A stretch of DNA of 38,900 nucleotides from Deltaproteobacteria bacterium. Lineage in GTDB: Bacteria; Myxococcota_A; UBA9042; PHBI01. A program made the translations under genes and the position numbers. Under the pieces are notes generated by a model, which saw nothing but the letters and a program-made list of their open reading frames with translations, made no database searches and had not been told where the DNA came from. The stretch covers positions 1 through 38,900 of the forward strand of contig WYBB01000105.1 in the NCBI GenBank assembly GCA_011526585.1. The letters run 5' to 3'. Below, one piece after another: positions 11,901-21,212 of this stretch; position 1 is the first letter of the stretch, and each line of letters starts with the position of its first letter.

Positions 11901-13232
11901 GCGCGCTACGACCAGGGCAGCACCGCGACCGCGGCCTTCGGCTTCGACGCCTGGGCGCCCGAGTTCTGCGACTTCGACGTCACGCTGGTCGTGCCGACCA
12001 ACGGCCTGCCCCAGCTCACCGTCGGCACCCCGCAGTGCCACCCCTACTGCATCGTCACCGAGAACTGCGTCGATCCCGAGGCCGTCTGCCTCCTCGGCAA
12101 GTGCCAGGTCTGCGGCGACGACGCGTGCGCCTTCGGCGAGAACAGCCTCACCTGCCCCCAGGACTGCGGCTACCCCGTCGGCACGATCTGCCCCGACAAC
12201 GACTACTGCGCCTCGGGGATCTGCTGGTCGCTCGAGCAGCAGCTCGCCGTGCTCGTCGATCCCGACGCCGCGCACGAGGGCGGGATCTGCCTGCCGTGTC
12301 TGCCGGGCGTCACCGACTGCGGCCCCGGCAAGTACTGCGACGGCTTCCAGCTCTTCGAGTGCCGCGACCGTGCACCCTACGGCACCTACTGCGCGATGAA
12401 CGACGCGTGCGCCTCGGGCCGCTGCCAGTTCGACCTCCTCTGGGGCGGCCCGCGCTGCGCCGAGTGCACCGACGACGCGCACTGCGCCGCCGGCCAGTGG
12501 TGCGACACCTACCCGTCGCTCCTGCCCACCCCGCCGACCTACAAGTGCTACGACCCGGCGGCGACCGGCGAGAAGTGCGGCGTCGGCCCGACCATCGGCG
12601 CCACCGACGACAACTGCCAGGCCGGCAACTTCTGCGACGTCGACGGCACCTGCCACATCAAGGCCGGCAATGACGTTCTCTGCACCGGCGATCGCGTCTG
12701 CGCCTCCAGCCACTGCTGCCTCGTCGGCCCGCTGATCTGGACCTGCGAACAGTGCTGCGAAAAGGCCGACTGCGGCGCCGGCCTCGGCTGCTACGGCAAC
12801 ACCTGCCGCAAGGGCAACGACGGCGAGCTCTGCGTCGAGGACGCCGAGTGCGGCTCGGGCCTCTGCGTCGTCGGGGTCTGTACCTCTCCCGCGGGTGACG
12901 GCGCGGTCTGCTTCGATCACCGCGCCTGCACCAGCGGCGTCTGCGCCGGCCTGAACGAGACCGGGGTCAGCGGGATCTGCACGACCCCGGTGCCCAACGA
13001 GTACGCGTGCCTGGCGAACTCCGCCTGCCAGAGCGGCCAGTGCTGCTTCTTCGGCGTGACCGGGATCTGCAAGGAGTGCTGCTCGAACTCGGTCTGCGGG
13101 CCCGACTACGCCTGCCACGACTACATTTGCCAGAAGGGCAAGGAGGGCTGGCACTGCGTGACCACCCAGGATTGCGAGGCCGGGCTCGTCTGCAAACCCG
13201 AGACCTTCGACAACCGCTGCCGATGGCCATAG
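3..13232 (+). CDS. Giant secreted modular repeat protein, 5' end outside window
   Basis: The reading frame is open from base 3 to the TAG at 13230-13232, giving 4409 codons in the window with no credible start, so the N-terminus lies upstream. The ATG at 708 is inside a repeat and is not the start. Bases 3 to about 5960 encode about 28 modules of 60-75 residues. Bases 5960-7800 are beta-strand-rich with no family I recognise. Bases 7800-8530 carry short Cys motifs. Bases 8650-9765 hold a LamG-like jelly-roll (WSHVAVGFDD, LYVDGALAE, DDVRIWSLPRT) broken by two Cys-rich inserts. Bases 9800-12000 alternate beta-rich and Cys-rich stretches. From 12030 to the stop there are Dickkopf-like Cys repeats. 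Such composition is typical of extracellular myxobacterial proteins. It ends CRWP with no membrane anchor or MYXO-CTERM tail, so it may be released or held by other means. Function unknown. Confidence 0.9.
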   Translation, partial: ADTFEVTLHDGKLALDGATLALSGTAQVVAGKLTCAALSSTAGATVGVGGVSFAAGARYTAAGATCPWSPDPAVPAATSRFELTLDDGRLTVGTTTLTLSGAASIVGGKLTCAELDAGGASALDLGGVSFRAGARYAAANEACVFSDGSVEPASPTATLSLSLSEGRVSVGNNVFSLSGSGRIAGGQVDCAEVASTGDIAIAGVSFDAGARYSRAGATCPWRDGTETQATATTFIMTLREGRLQVGASNLSLSGEATLVASKLACVELAAAGNAKVALDGVAFDLGARFAAAGATCAWTGGPTPADRFELTLANGQLTLGPSTISLSGAATISGRKLTCAELNATGGATIDLAGATFDAGARYSAGGATCTWSDGTTSAPALDTLAVRLAGELSVAGQTMAVSGTGLLEGGTVTCAELAANAGFSSLALGGVTFSTGARYSAAAKRCTWSDGTATTAPPTTYALQLALRDGAVTVADNTLTLSGLAELEGGTVTRAELAVGGDLALAGVTFSASAAYDAAAHTLVLTLHDGALAAGPVSINLAGSGVIDTATRSLTCLELAAAGNASADFAGVTFDVGARYAAAGATCPWLTAPAPAATFEATLENGTLSLGDGATVTVSGTGTIVAGRVTCATFRSTGDASGAGLGVDFDGTARYAAANEGCGWRTPTPEAVLALDLSTTITIGDNVLTLVGAGTVGGSGVSCAELEVTGDVAIAGVTFVAGARMVAADTACQWADGTASAPGPQRLEVVLRDGRLALGDGALTLTGIAQAEKLPSGYVVPCIGFDARATGTWPIGGITFSASAHFTAAGRQCAWDPEPAAADTLRLSLEDGALAIGNVTAHLAGQALVTGGAVRCLELAAGADVSGFGEISFDVGARFAAANSTCTWADGETRSYATQTFTAHLDDGRVAIGGQTITLSGQASVEGGVLTCAELQAGADVSVTLADATFDVAARYAAAGADCPWRTAPPPANTFTLALEGALSVDGNTLALTGDATLVGGAVQCATFTSDGDLPIGGLTFAAGARYAAATADCGWNTDVPGQRLQVSLSDGRLALGGVTATLNGHADLVAGRLDCAALAVTGDVSAAFGGVSMAGQARYAAAGRTCTWPDATSTTGQSFTLALSGSAEIGGTAIHLAGTGAITNGAVKCLTFDAGGQSAELDGLAVDVAATWAAANTACGDLAAAPTSAFKVQVSGDFSVGANHVRVSGLAALEGARLTCVDLVAQGNATIPLGNLDVTLGARFARAGATCTWPDQTTSAPLTDTLYASLAGTLQVGASRLALSGTGLIEAGRITCAELSADANTALALANVAFDASARFAAANRACTWADGSTSPASAADTLRLALANGRVQVGANTVTLEGDAELDRATGITCASFTVGGDIAIAGVTFAGDAHFAAAGRSCGAWDTTDAEVLQLAVRDGTLVIGANSVTASGSLTVVNRRVTSGLLVVDGALSLAGLSITSIPGRPAATLTYSAAYAASGQLATQSLQLTLDGQAAIAGLGTFTASGASTITDGRLDALTLQLGGNLSLASVQIAFSSLALVYQRQDPAFANTPTLELTLGPSDVSIAGLGSLLVSGRTFLVNGALSELSLAVSTDLSLAGLRLSGGASLVYTAATGALALTLSDARATVTGLGTLTLSGSSTLIGGSLESLTLTAAGDLRVVNTQIHGAASLTYLRVDPATGTSSLSIALTNASATITPLGTVTLAGAIALQGSSLASFSLAITSDVTLSGVRLTGGLALSYDAAVRMLTFSVTDAGATVPGLGSFGLSGSTVLINGALDSMSLAIHADLELAGLRLSGDFALLYDGPTRTLTLDVPQATASITGLDAAITVSGSARLTAGRLESLSLAVAGGASLQGIALSGTVTLDYRATYNAAGTLMSRVLSLALSEAEIAFPGATVTFAGSLDIENGAVACASLGPASLTLSNVTFEARAAYIAAGKTCGALQTPAVAATFTASMHATLAIAGSEVDLAGSATIIGGRVHAVALSATVDFTAVPGLEHASVSGEYSGGTLCLAGDVQGTLLLPVAAELRRITTRFCATGMSVSAASLELHLRAPNLVGEPLDLLAVASYDGTASVVSASLCLASEDLAELPCCAGSSSSCAPAAWQPFNGGVLPGLPGQWGELVVTALSGTASIADGSLSIEVLGAIDGTSLPQLVPGLALQDLSVWLSASVGASNQASAGVRGRFSVPLGEKPVDVLLSGGFQLGGGAGLALTLRGAIGDPQSGVSADVEPLRQFIGQNTFEISYLEVELAASTVNGLSFSLAGGANITVPAPVSAGPISVQVSGLGAIGKRSGFYLTGALCGISLPAHILPPGFDAITLGGPSPCETPTLAVALASRAFPEVELVPGTPIKRGLTLATELAVPKGVLEPLGLGQPATTPPGQPSPPRVPALPSIVAELGVDTAGIRLKGALNIPWQVIRPDWNLPAIRLLQLNQVAFNVDISFAGPPTLYFTGNVRFEPAHCLPDYQSFIEAGLASSDSPFVAFDPAKITCLDLPAPFSDLPQQTPLTGSATFRYKPPKTFGGEIYLHGMWYEPFWIPNLAIASPGLSISITLVDGPYGIQIPVPTSLGLNGDVFWKRPYYDDVSAEPVYPIGCTTDADCTGYGNCSGGACPAACIDGPDGDTLPDTCRYTWPYTCADPDPAAPDAACIDTQNQPADVPASLASSGVTFFYDVFPKGSSKLPIPIPAFAFRRELNNLNTLDLIPAIDELKDGARNLMRWAELRLPGVSPELSPFPPCVDLDGDGHLDKSLTCLFPAAPLPNILQDLPVALALDKARLYFSTGTEAFGVNFAFGIRADLDVKVTEIGAPTCSEIDPCEDGLTCHNGTCTRALYLSGGLGAQGLHLEGRASPVSFLDLVTIKGDPFTKFADTSAGHIEVPTDPALEALPGTVETWLRPAAAPSSTWQSVLRHANAGDGYELFIGEPSFKCTPRYDDCDSGDCAKRTCETPNLPTAPCGAGAVPGTCSLCPPDPAAPDAPCETPCTSDAECTSAEPTAVCVGAIPYNPDADTLSAAETQPGFDPSALLASAAAQCPQDAGLQACVAASLSASLDALVGTPLTNTCASCLAGYVTCEPRATVKVDVYRGGVVTRTVRTAAPILQLDEWSHVAVGFDDQTLGVDLYVDGALAETTDDSGRPACDAICGCDANCAADPTAVECAGCAGAFYPDVSNAVALASVTTACAACESSLASWVTTAPAAGYWPAPGPGAALTLGGGVDALDDVRIWSLPRTADQITENRSALPQDATPEKLGSCSNAGPGDCAVGGKACDADFDCATGPCVGAIPTGTCRTDGDCTDGATCLDFVPATQRWAFSDALLARYEFDYDNYQSALGRAWNTRYHGDPAHGDPDHPDAIDCVEDPQLPPTATCGLIGAPCKDYELDAGYKLHGRYVDASWVTAIDVPGATGADDLFFRFRVPFSTEVLSVGGLGIRAGVALTFPDDLLPLPDLLTNGGARIDVNIVGTKQAEGELYTKGFDLFGFGLCNASTTPCTTDEQCTDPVFGLDDVTYCRDDGFCTAGPCLARLTVSGYGPNGIDDGIDDGFYARTNLKASPFPSLQAGARVSVESFATPREDLAFASYDVGCPPGQACQTVGDYRFSLASGVQLDVPLPFSLDPSGDPTKLLKICGNAVLYKPGIGDPTPDWIVAESELCPDDGQIPGFGAFVDGSIDVLDQTFNGSALLTNCGFKIRSFLDVGKVDLGGGVTLPSLGTMSTEITGRFMPFRICSEGYLDVDVGLPPHFPLKLIELEAEVTADVCLGDATKYPDKDSGNFLRLLTGSPDGTPSDAVLRFLSSESGASLFEMHGSVDLCLGNGDKVGEVGVEACPDDHLILCGGLSLLNGLVTIDERCLEIKIPDFDIVFSLQHSVSLDFSGVLPASQSEVFIEMCPMGQDAAFDDATSRVTCVPHANPGYKMTVPYTMLRFRSDITVADVDFGNVEMRLVTQWQNQTLTFQGIARYDQGSTATAAFGFDAWAPEFCDFDVTLVVPTNGLPQLTVGTPQCHPYCIVTENCVDPEAVCLLGKCQVCGDDACAFGENSLTCPQDCGYPVGTICPDNDYCASGICWSLEQQLAVLVDPDAAHEGGICLPCLPGVTDCGPGKYCDGFQLFECRDRAPYGTYCAMNDACASGRCQFDLLWGGPRCAECTDDAHCAAGQWCDTYPSLLPTPPTYKCYDPAATGEKCGVGPTIGATDDNCQAGNFCDVDGTCHIKAGNDVLCTGDRVCASSHCCLVGPLIWTCEQCCEKADCGAGLGCYGNTCRKGNDGELCVEDAECGSGLCVVGVCTSPAGDGAVCFDHRACTSGVCAGLNETGVSGICTTPVPNEYACLANSACQSGQCCFFGVTGICKECCSNSVCGPDYACHDYICQKGKEGWHCVTTQDCEAGLVCKPETFDNRCRWP
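8650..9765 (+). other. LamG-like (concanavalin A-like) domain split by two Cys-rich inserts
   Basis: Within the giant protein, GTVETWLRPA, then WQSVLRHANAGDGYELFIG, then LDEWSHVAVGFDD, LYVDGALAE and DDVRIWSLPRTADQI occur in the order of a LamG jelly-roll. A Cys-rich segment of about 150 residues sits between YELFIG and the WSHVAV strand. A second of about 70 residues, with many CxxC pairs, sits between the LYVDG strand and the DDVRIW strand. LamG domains commonly bind glycans or proteins outside the cell; the ligand here is unknown. Confidence 0.7.
12030..13229 (+). repeat. C-terminal Cys-rich Dickkopf-like repeats
   Basis: This end of the giant protein carries many short units of the type C-x4-5-C-xSGxC, such as CVEDAECGSGLC, CFDHRACTSGVC and CLANSACQSGQC, interspersed with CxxCC clusters. 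Similar units are frequent in large exported myxobacterial proteins and are expected to be disulfide-bonded. The last one is CVTTQDCEAGLVC, shortly before the stop codon. Confidence 0.75.
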
Positions 13233-13297
13233 CGGAGGCGCGCGCGTCCCATCCGCGGCGGGGCACGCTCGGCGCGTGGCACACCGCGGCGTGAACG

Positions 13298-13313
13298 GCC
13301 ACCGGTCGGTGGC
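13298..13313 (+). terminator. Candidate hairpin after the giant gene
   Basis: GCCACCG-GT-CGGTGGC is a perfect 7-bp inverted repeat with a 2-nt centre, 65 bp after the stop of the giant gene and 31 bp before the P450 start. No T-run follows, so it is not a canonical intrinsic terminator. It could equally be an operator for the P450 gene. The rest of the 112-bp gap shows nothing else clear. Confidence 0.3.
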
Positions 13314-13344
13314 GCCCCGGGGAGCGACCTGCTAACAACGCCCC

Positions 13345-14682
13345 ATGGCGACCGATCAGGCCCCCGACCTCAGGCACCTGCCCGGCGACGACGGCGCGCC
13401 GCTCGTCGGGCATACGCTCCAGTTCCTGCGCGATCCCTACCACTTCGCGTTCGCGATGCACGCGCGCCACGGGCCGCTCTTCCGGAGCCGCATCTTCTTC
13501 GAGCGCGGGGTCTCGGTCGCGTCGCCCGACTTCGCCGAGCGCTTCTTCGTCGACAAGGACGAGCTCTTCTCGAGCCGCCGCGGTTGGTGGACCCTGCTCG
13601 GCGACTTCTTCCCCGGCGGCCTCATGCTGCGCGACTTCGCCGAGCACCGCGTGCACCGCCGCGTCATGCAGGTCGCCTTCCGCCACCAGGCGCTCGGCGG
13701 CTACGTCGACCTGATCGATCCGCTGATCGCGCGCGCCGTCGACGACCTGGGCCGACGCAGCCCGCCGGTCGCGATGTACCCCTTCATCAAGCGCCTCCTG
13801 CTCGACACCGCCGCGGCGGTCTTCGTCGGCGTCGATCTCGGCGCCGAGTCCGATCGCCTCAATCGCGACTTCGTCACCGTCATGCACGCCGCCGCCACCC
13901 CGGTGCGCCGCGCCATCCCGCTGACCCCGTACTGGCGCGGCCTGCGCGCACGCAGGCGCCTCGTGACCCGCTTCCACGAGATCCTCCGGCGCCGCGACAC
14001 GAGCCAGCCACGCCAGGACATGCTGAGCATCCTCGCCGACGCCGTCAGCGAGGAGGGCGAGCGCTTCGGCGCCGACGAGATCGTCGAGCACATCCTCTTC
14101 CTCTTGATGGCCGCGCACGACACCACGACCAGCGGCCTCACCTGCCTCCTGATGTGCCTCGCCCGAAGCCCCGAGTGGCAGGAGCGCGCGCGCGCCGAGG
14201 CCATGGCGCTTCCCTCCGACCACCTCGCGCACGACGACCTCGCCGGCCTCACCGTCATCTGGGACTGCTTCCGCGAGGCGCTGCGCCTCTACCCGCCGGT
14301 GCGCTCGATCCCACGCCGCACCACCCGCGCCTGCGAGATCGAGGGCCACGCCATCCCGGCGAACACCCCGATGTGGGTCAACACCGAGGTCAACCACCGC
14401 GACCCGTCGATCTGGACGCGCCCCGACGACTTCGAGCCCGACCGCTTCGCCGAGCCGCGCGCCGAGCACCGCCGCCACAAATTCGCCTGGCTGCCCTTCG
14501 GCGGCGGCGCGCACACCTGCCTCGGCCTCCAGTTCTCGCGCATCGAGGTCTCGCTCTTCCTTCACCGCCTGCTGCGCCGCTATCGCCTGCGCGTGCCCGA
14601 CGGTTGGACCCCGCGCATGAAGTATCTGCCCTTCGTGCGCCCGGCCGACGACCTGCCGCTCATCCTCGAGCCCCTGGCCTGA
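13345..14682 (+). CDS. Cytochrome P450 monooxygenase
   Basis: A 445-residue soluble P450 of normal bacterial length with no N-terminal membrane anchor. It should use redox partners, not visible here, to hydroxylate or otherwise oxidise a hydrophobic substrate. Visible hallmarks are the I-helix oxygen-activation motif AAHDTT (residues 256-261), the K-helix E311-x-x-R314 (EALRLYPPV), the meander FEPDRF, and the haem loop FGGGAHTCLG with the axial thiolate Cys392. The ATG at 13345 starts the conserved N-terminus but has no good Shine-Dalgarno; GGGGAG is about 22 bp upstream, too far. It lies upstream of and codirectional with the SDR-ACP-ACAD-rSAM operon, separated by 117 bp containing a regulatory palindrome. 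It may belong to the same pathway yet be separately transcribed. Substrate and CYP family are not assigned. Confidence 0.95.
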   Translation: MATDQAPDLRHLPGDDGAPLVGHTLQFLRDPYHFAFAMHARHGPLFRSRIFFERGVSVASPDFAERFFVDKDELFSSRRGWWTLLGDFFPGGLMLRDFAEHRVHRRVMQVAFRHQALGGYVDLIDPLIARAVDDLGRRSPPVAMYPFIKRLLLDTAAAVFVGVDLGAESDRLNRDFVTVMHAAATPVRRAIPLTPYWRGLRARRRLVTRFHEILRRRDTSQPRQDMLSILADAVSEEGERFGADEIVEHILFLLMAAHDTTTSGLTCLLMCLARSPEWQERARAEAMALPSDHLAHDDLAGLTVIWDCFREALRLYPPVRSIPRRTTRACEIEGHAIPANTPMWVNTEVNHRDPSIWTRPDDFEPDRFAEPRAEHRRHKFAWLPFGGGAHTCLGLQFSRIEVSLFLHRLLRRYRLRVPDGWTPRMKYLPFVRPADDLPLILEPLA

Positions 14683-14708
14683 CCGACCGCCCGCCCCTTT
14701 CGACGCGA

Positions 14709-14726
14709 CCTTGATCGCGATCAAGG
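14709..14726. promoter_or_regulatory. FNR/CRP-family operator-like palindrome
   Basis: CCTTGATCGCGATCAAGG is a perfect 18-bp palindrome between the P450 and the SDR. Its core TTGAT-CGCG-ATCAA (14711-14724) matches the known FNR/ANR consensus TTGAT-N4-ATCAA at all ten specified positions. It is centred at 14717.5, about 82 bp before the SDR start. Regulators of this family respond to low oxygen, nitric oxide or other small ligands. No such regulator is in the window, so binding is an inference. GATCGCGATC cores arise by chance in GC-rich DNA, but the full match in an intergenic promoter position is more specific. Confidence 0.5.
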
Positions 14727-14746
14727 CCACACCTCCCCGCGACCTC

Positions 14747-14752
14747 TAGCGT
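14747..14752 (+). promoter_or_regulatory. Candidate -10 element for the SDR-ACP-ACAD-rSAM operon
   Basis: TAGCGT keeps the T-A-----T positions of a sigma-70-type -10 box. If transcription began at 14759, six bases after it, the palindrome centre would lie at exactly -41.5, the classic class II activator position replacing a -35 box. The 5' leader would then be about 41 nt. The match to a -10 consensus is otherwise weak. Confidence 0.3.
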
Positions 14753-14799
14753 CCATCGCTACGCGGCTCGTGCTCCGAGCGCGCTGGAGGTCCTCTCTC

Positions 14800-15810
14800 G
14801 TGCAGACCCTCGTCCTCGGTGCCGGCGGATTCCTGGGGCTCAACATCGTCGACGCCCTCGTCGCCGGCGGCGCGCTCCCGCGCTGCGGCCACCGCAGGCG
14901 CTCGAACCTCATCCCGCTGCGCCGCCGCAAGCTGCCGCTCGTCGTCGCCGATCTCGCCGACCGCGACTCGCTCGCCGCCGCCTTCCGCGGCGTCGCCACC
15001 GTCGTGCACGCCGCCGGCCACTACCCGCGCGACAGCCGCGACCGCGCCGCCACCCTGGCGCGCTCGCACGCCGAGATGAAGAACGTGCTCGACGCCTGCG
15101 CCGCCTCGGGCGTGACGCGCCTCGTCTACCTGTCGAGCACCGCCACCGTCGCCCCGCGCAAGGACGGCCGCCCGTCGACCGAGGCCGACGTCTACCCCTT
15201 CGCCTCCGGGATCGGACCCTACCACGACGCCAAGTGGATCATGGAGGAGCTGGCGCTGTGCGAGCGCCGCTTCGAGGTCGTCATCGCCTGCCCCGGCGCC
15301 TGCCTCGGCCCCTGGGACCTGCGCGTCGGCACCTCGGCCCTCATCGTCGCGACCGCGCACCGCCTGCGCCCACCGCACCCCGACGGCCCGGTCGCCCTCA
15401 TCGACGTGCGCGACGTCGCACGTGCGGTCACCCGCCTCGTCGCCGCCCCCGCGCCGCCCCGCCGGGTGCTGCTCGTCGCGCAGATGATGCGCCTGCACAC
15501 CCTCCTGCACTCGCTCGCGCGCCGCTACGGCGCCCCTCCGCCCGCGCCGCCGCTCGCCCCCGAGGTCGCGCGCGCCCTGGCCGACGCCGAGGAGGCGCGC
15601 GTCGCCCACACCCCCGAGCGCCCCCGATTGTCGCGGGAGATCGTCGACCTCGTCCTGCACGGGCCGGTCATCGACTCCCGCCTCGGCGCCGAGCTCATCG
15701 GCGGTTTCATCCCGCTCGCCGACACGCTCGACGCCTTCGATGCCTGGGCACGACGCCTGGGCATCATCCCACCCGCGGCCGAGCCGGCCCGCCTTGGAGC
15801 ACGTCAGTGA
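14800..15810 (+). CDS. NAD(P)-dependent extended SDR, epimerase/dihydroflavonol-reductase-like
   Basis: A 336-residue Rossmann-fold oxidoreductase. The nucleotide-binding motif GAGGFLG (residues 7-13) begins right after the start. VVHAAGHY, the YLSSTAT strand (about 110-116) and the catalytic pair Y141-x3-K145 (YHDAK) follow the extended-SDR order, closest by eye to HpnA/dihydroflavonol-reductase-type proteins. GTG 14800 is chosen over GTG 14770 because GGAGG (14786-14790) sits 9 nt upstream and the earlier start would add an arginine-rich stretch before the first beta strand. It likely reduces or oxidises a hydroxyl or keto group of a lipid-like or acyl intermediate. Its stop overlaps the ACP start by 4 nt (GTGA), which indicates translational coupling. 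Confidence 0.88.
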   Translation: MQTLVLGAGGFLGLNIVDALVAGGALPRCGHRRRSNLIPLRRRKLPLVVADLADRDSLAAAFRGVATVVHAAGHYPRDSRDRAATLARSHAEMKNVLDACAASGVTRLVYLSSTATVAPRKDGRPSTEADVYPFASGIGPYHDAKWIMEELALCERRFEVVIACPGACLGPWDLRVGTSALIVATAHRLRPPHPDGPVALIDVRDVARAVTRLVAAPAPPRRVLLVAQMMRLHTLLHSLARRYGAPPPAPPLAPEVARALADAEEARVAHTPERPRLSREIVDLVLHGPVIDSRLGAELIGGFIPLADTLDAFDAWARRLGIIPPAAEPARLGARQ

Positions 15811-16070
15811 ACGACCACTCAGCCCCCCGCGATCTCTTCGCCGAAGTCCGCGCGCTCATCGCCCAGGTCAGCCCCACCCGCCCCGGCGACATCAAGTTGG
15901 ACTCGCGCCTGCGCGAGGACCTCGCGCTCGACTCGGTCGCCTCGATGGAGCTGCTCTCGCTCATCGACGAGCGCCTCGGCCTCGAGCTCGAGATGGAGGA
16001 CGTGCTCGGCATCACCACCGTCGGTGGCATGGTCGCGCTGGCCGAGCGCCGCCTCGACGCAGTGGCCTGA
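15807..16070 (+). CDS. Acyl carrier protein
   Basis: An 87-residue acidic four-helix carrier protein of standard size. The phosphopantetheine attachment site is LALDSVASMEL with Ser43 in the D42-S43 motif, and helix III is followed by the typical TTVGGMVAL. GTG 15807 overlaps the SDR stop, with GGAG (15796-15799) 7 nt upstream. It is distinct from a housekeeping fatty-acid ACP by context: no fabF, fabD or fabG flank it. It sits between an SDR and an acyl-CoA dehydrogenase, so it probably holds the acyl substrate that these enzymes act on. A phosphopantetheinyl transferase must come from elsewhere. Confidence 0.93.
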   Translation: MNDHSAPRDLFAEVRALIAQVSPTRPGDIKLDSRLREDLALDSVASMELLSLIDERLGLELEMEDVLGITTVGGMVALAERRLDAVA

Positions 16071-16076
16071 GGCGCC

Positions 16077-17554
16077 ATGACGCCCGAACACCAACCGCTG
16101 TCCGACTTCTGCGGCGTGCTCGCGTCCTTCCTCGCCGCGCGCGTCGACCCGCTGGCGATCGACGCCGCCGGCGCCATCCCGCCCGCGCACCTCGACGAGC
16201 TCGCGCGCCTCGGCGCGTTGTCGGTCTCGCTGCCCGCCTCGCACGGCGGCGCCGAGCTCGGCCTCGTCGGCGCGACCGCCGTCGTCGACGTGATCGCCAG
16301 GAGGGATCGCGCGCTCGCCACCACCGTCGGCCTGCACCTCGGCCTCGGCACACGCGCGCTCGTCACCCACGGCACCGCCGCGCAACACGATCGCTGGCTG
16401 CCGTCGCTCGCGACCGGCGAGCGCATCGCCGCCTTCTCCGCGACCGAGCCCGCCGCCGGCAGCGACCTCTCGAAGATCGCCACGCGCATCACCCCGACCG
16501 CCACCGGCCGCCTCCGCGTCGACGGCCAGAAGATCTTCGTGACCAACGGCGGGCTCGCCGGCCTCTTCACCGTCGCCGCCGCGAGCCCCGGCCTCGGCGA
16601 GGCCAGCGCCGGCCAGAGCCTCATCGTGCTCGAGCGGAGCGACGCCGGCCTCGCGATCGGGCCCGAAGAGCACAAGCTCGGCCTGCGCGGTTCATCGACG
16701 ACGCCGCTCTTCCTCGACGCCGTCGAGGTGCCGGCCGATCGACTGCTCGGCCCTCCCGGTCACGGTCAGGAGCTCATCGGCGAGGTACTCGCCTGGGGTC
16801 GCACCATCATGGCCGCGGGCTGCGCCGGCACCGCGCACGCCGCCCTCGACCTCGCGCGCGCCCACGTGCGCGAGCGCAAGCAGTTCGGCCGCGCGCTCGC
16901 GCACCAGCCGGTCGTGCGCGCCCAGCTCGCCGAGATGGGCGCCGACCTCTTCACCATGCGCGCGCTCATCGCGCACACCGCCGCGCTCGAGGCCGATCGC
17001 GCCGCGCTCGAGCGCGCCTCGCTCGTCACCAAGGTGATCGCCAGCGATCTCGACTGGCAGATCTGTGATCGCGCGCTCCAGCTCCTCGGCGGCATGGGCT
17101 ACATCGAGCACAGCGGCGCGCCGCTCCTCCTGCGCGACGCCCGCATCACCCGGATCTTCGAGGGCGCCAACGACGTGCTGCTCACGCGGCTCGGCCTCCT
17201 CGAGGCGCAACACCCGAAGGCCCCGAGCGAGACCGGCACCACCGCCGACGCGATCCAGCAGGAGGTGCACGGCGTCGTCGCCTTCCTGCGCGACGCCCTC
17301 GGCTTGTCGCTCTTCCGCAAGCACGCCGAGCTGCACTGGCTCGGCCGCCTCGTCGCCGCGCGCGACGCCGCGCTCGCGCTCGTGCCCTACGCCCGCCTTC
17401 CCGAAGACACCGCCGCGCTCGGCCTCGACGGCGCCGCGTGCCACTGGGCCCAGCACGCGCTGGCCCGCATCGAGCGCATGGTCTGTTGTGCGCTCCTCGA
17501 CCGCGACGCGCCCGACGCCGAGCCGCTCGCCCAAGCCCTCCTCGAAGAACACGC

Positions 17555-17558
<4 letters not shown>
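16077..17558 (+). CDS. Acyl-CoA dehydrogenase family flavoenzyme
   Basis: A 493-residue FAD enzyme that would introduce an alpha,beta double bond into an acyl thioester. It has the signature FSATEPAAGSD in the middle beta domain, KQFGRAL, and LLGGMGYIEHSG followed by RIFEGAND, where Glu362 is the expected catalytic base at the position used by VLCAD-like members. About 110 residues follow the core domain, an alpha-helical C-terminal extension as in VLCAD/ACAD9-type enzymes. The ATG is 6 nt after the ACP stop, with TGAGG just upstream. Adjacency to an ACP suggests that the substrate is acyl-ACP rather than acyl-CoA; this is inference, with known precedent in carrier-protein-dependent dehydrogenases. 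Its stop overlaps the next ATG (ATGA, 17555-17558). Confidence 0.93.
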
Positions 17559-21137
<3,579 letters not shown>

Positions 21138-21161
21138 GACCACGGAGAGGGATCCGCTTGT

Positions 21162-21201
21162 CAGGCAGGGACGCGCCGCGGTACGCAGCGTGACCTGCCT
21201 G
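21162..21201 (+). promoter_or_regulatory. Inverted repeat ending at the next gene's Shine-Dalgarno
   Basis: CAGGCAGG (21162-21169) and CCTGCCTG (21194-21201) form an 8-bp stem with a 24-nt loop in the 75-bp gap after katG. The 3' arm ends on the first base of GGAGG (21201-21205), the ribosome binding site of the following gene. It may act as a weak terminator or processing site for katG or modulate downstream translation. No T-run is present. Confidence 0.3.
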
Positions 21202-21212
21202 GAGGCACCGTC

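Noticed and set aside
5556..13154. 2532-codon open frame on the minus strand
   Set aside because: Shadow of the real plus-strand gene; low-complexity composition and no recognisable fold.
14770..14799. Upstream GTG at 14770 for the SDR
   Set aside because: Adds an Arg-rich stretch before the Rossmann strand; GTG 14800 has GGAGG 9 nt upstream.
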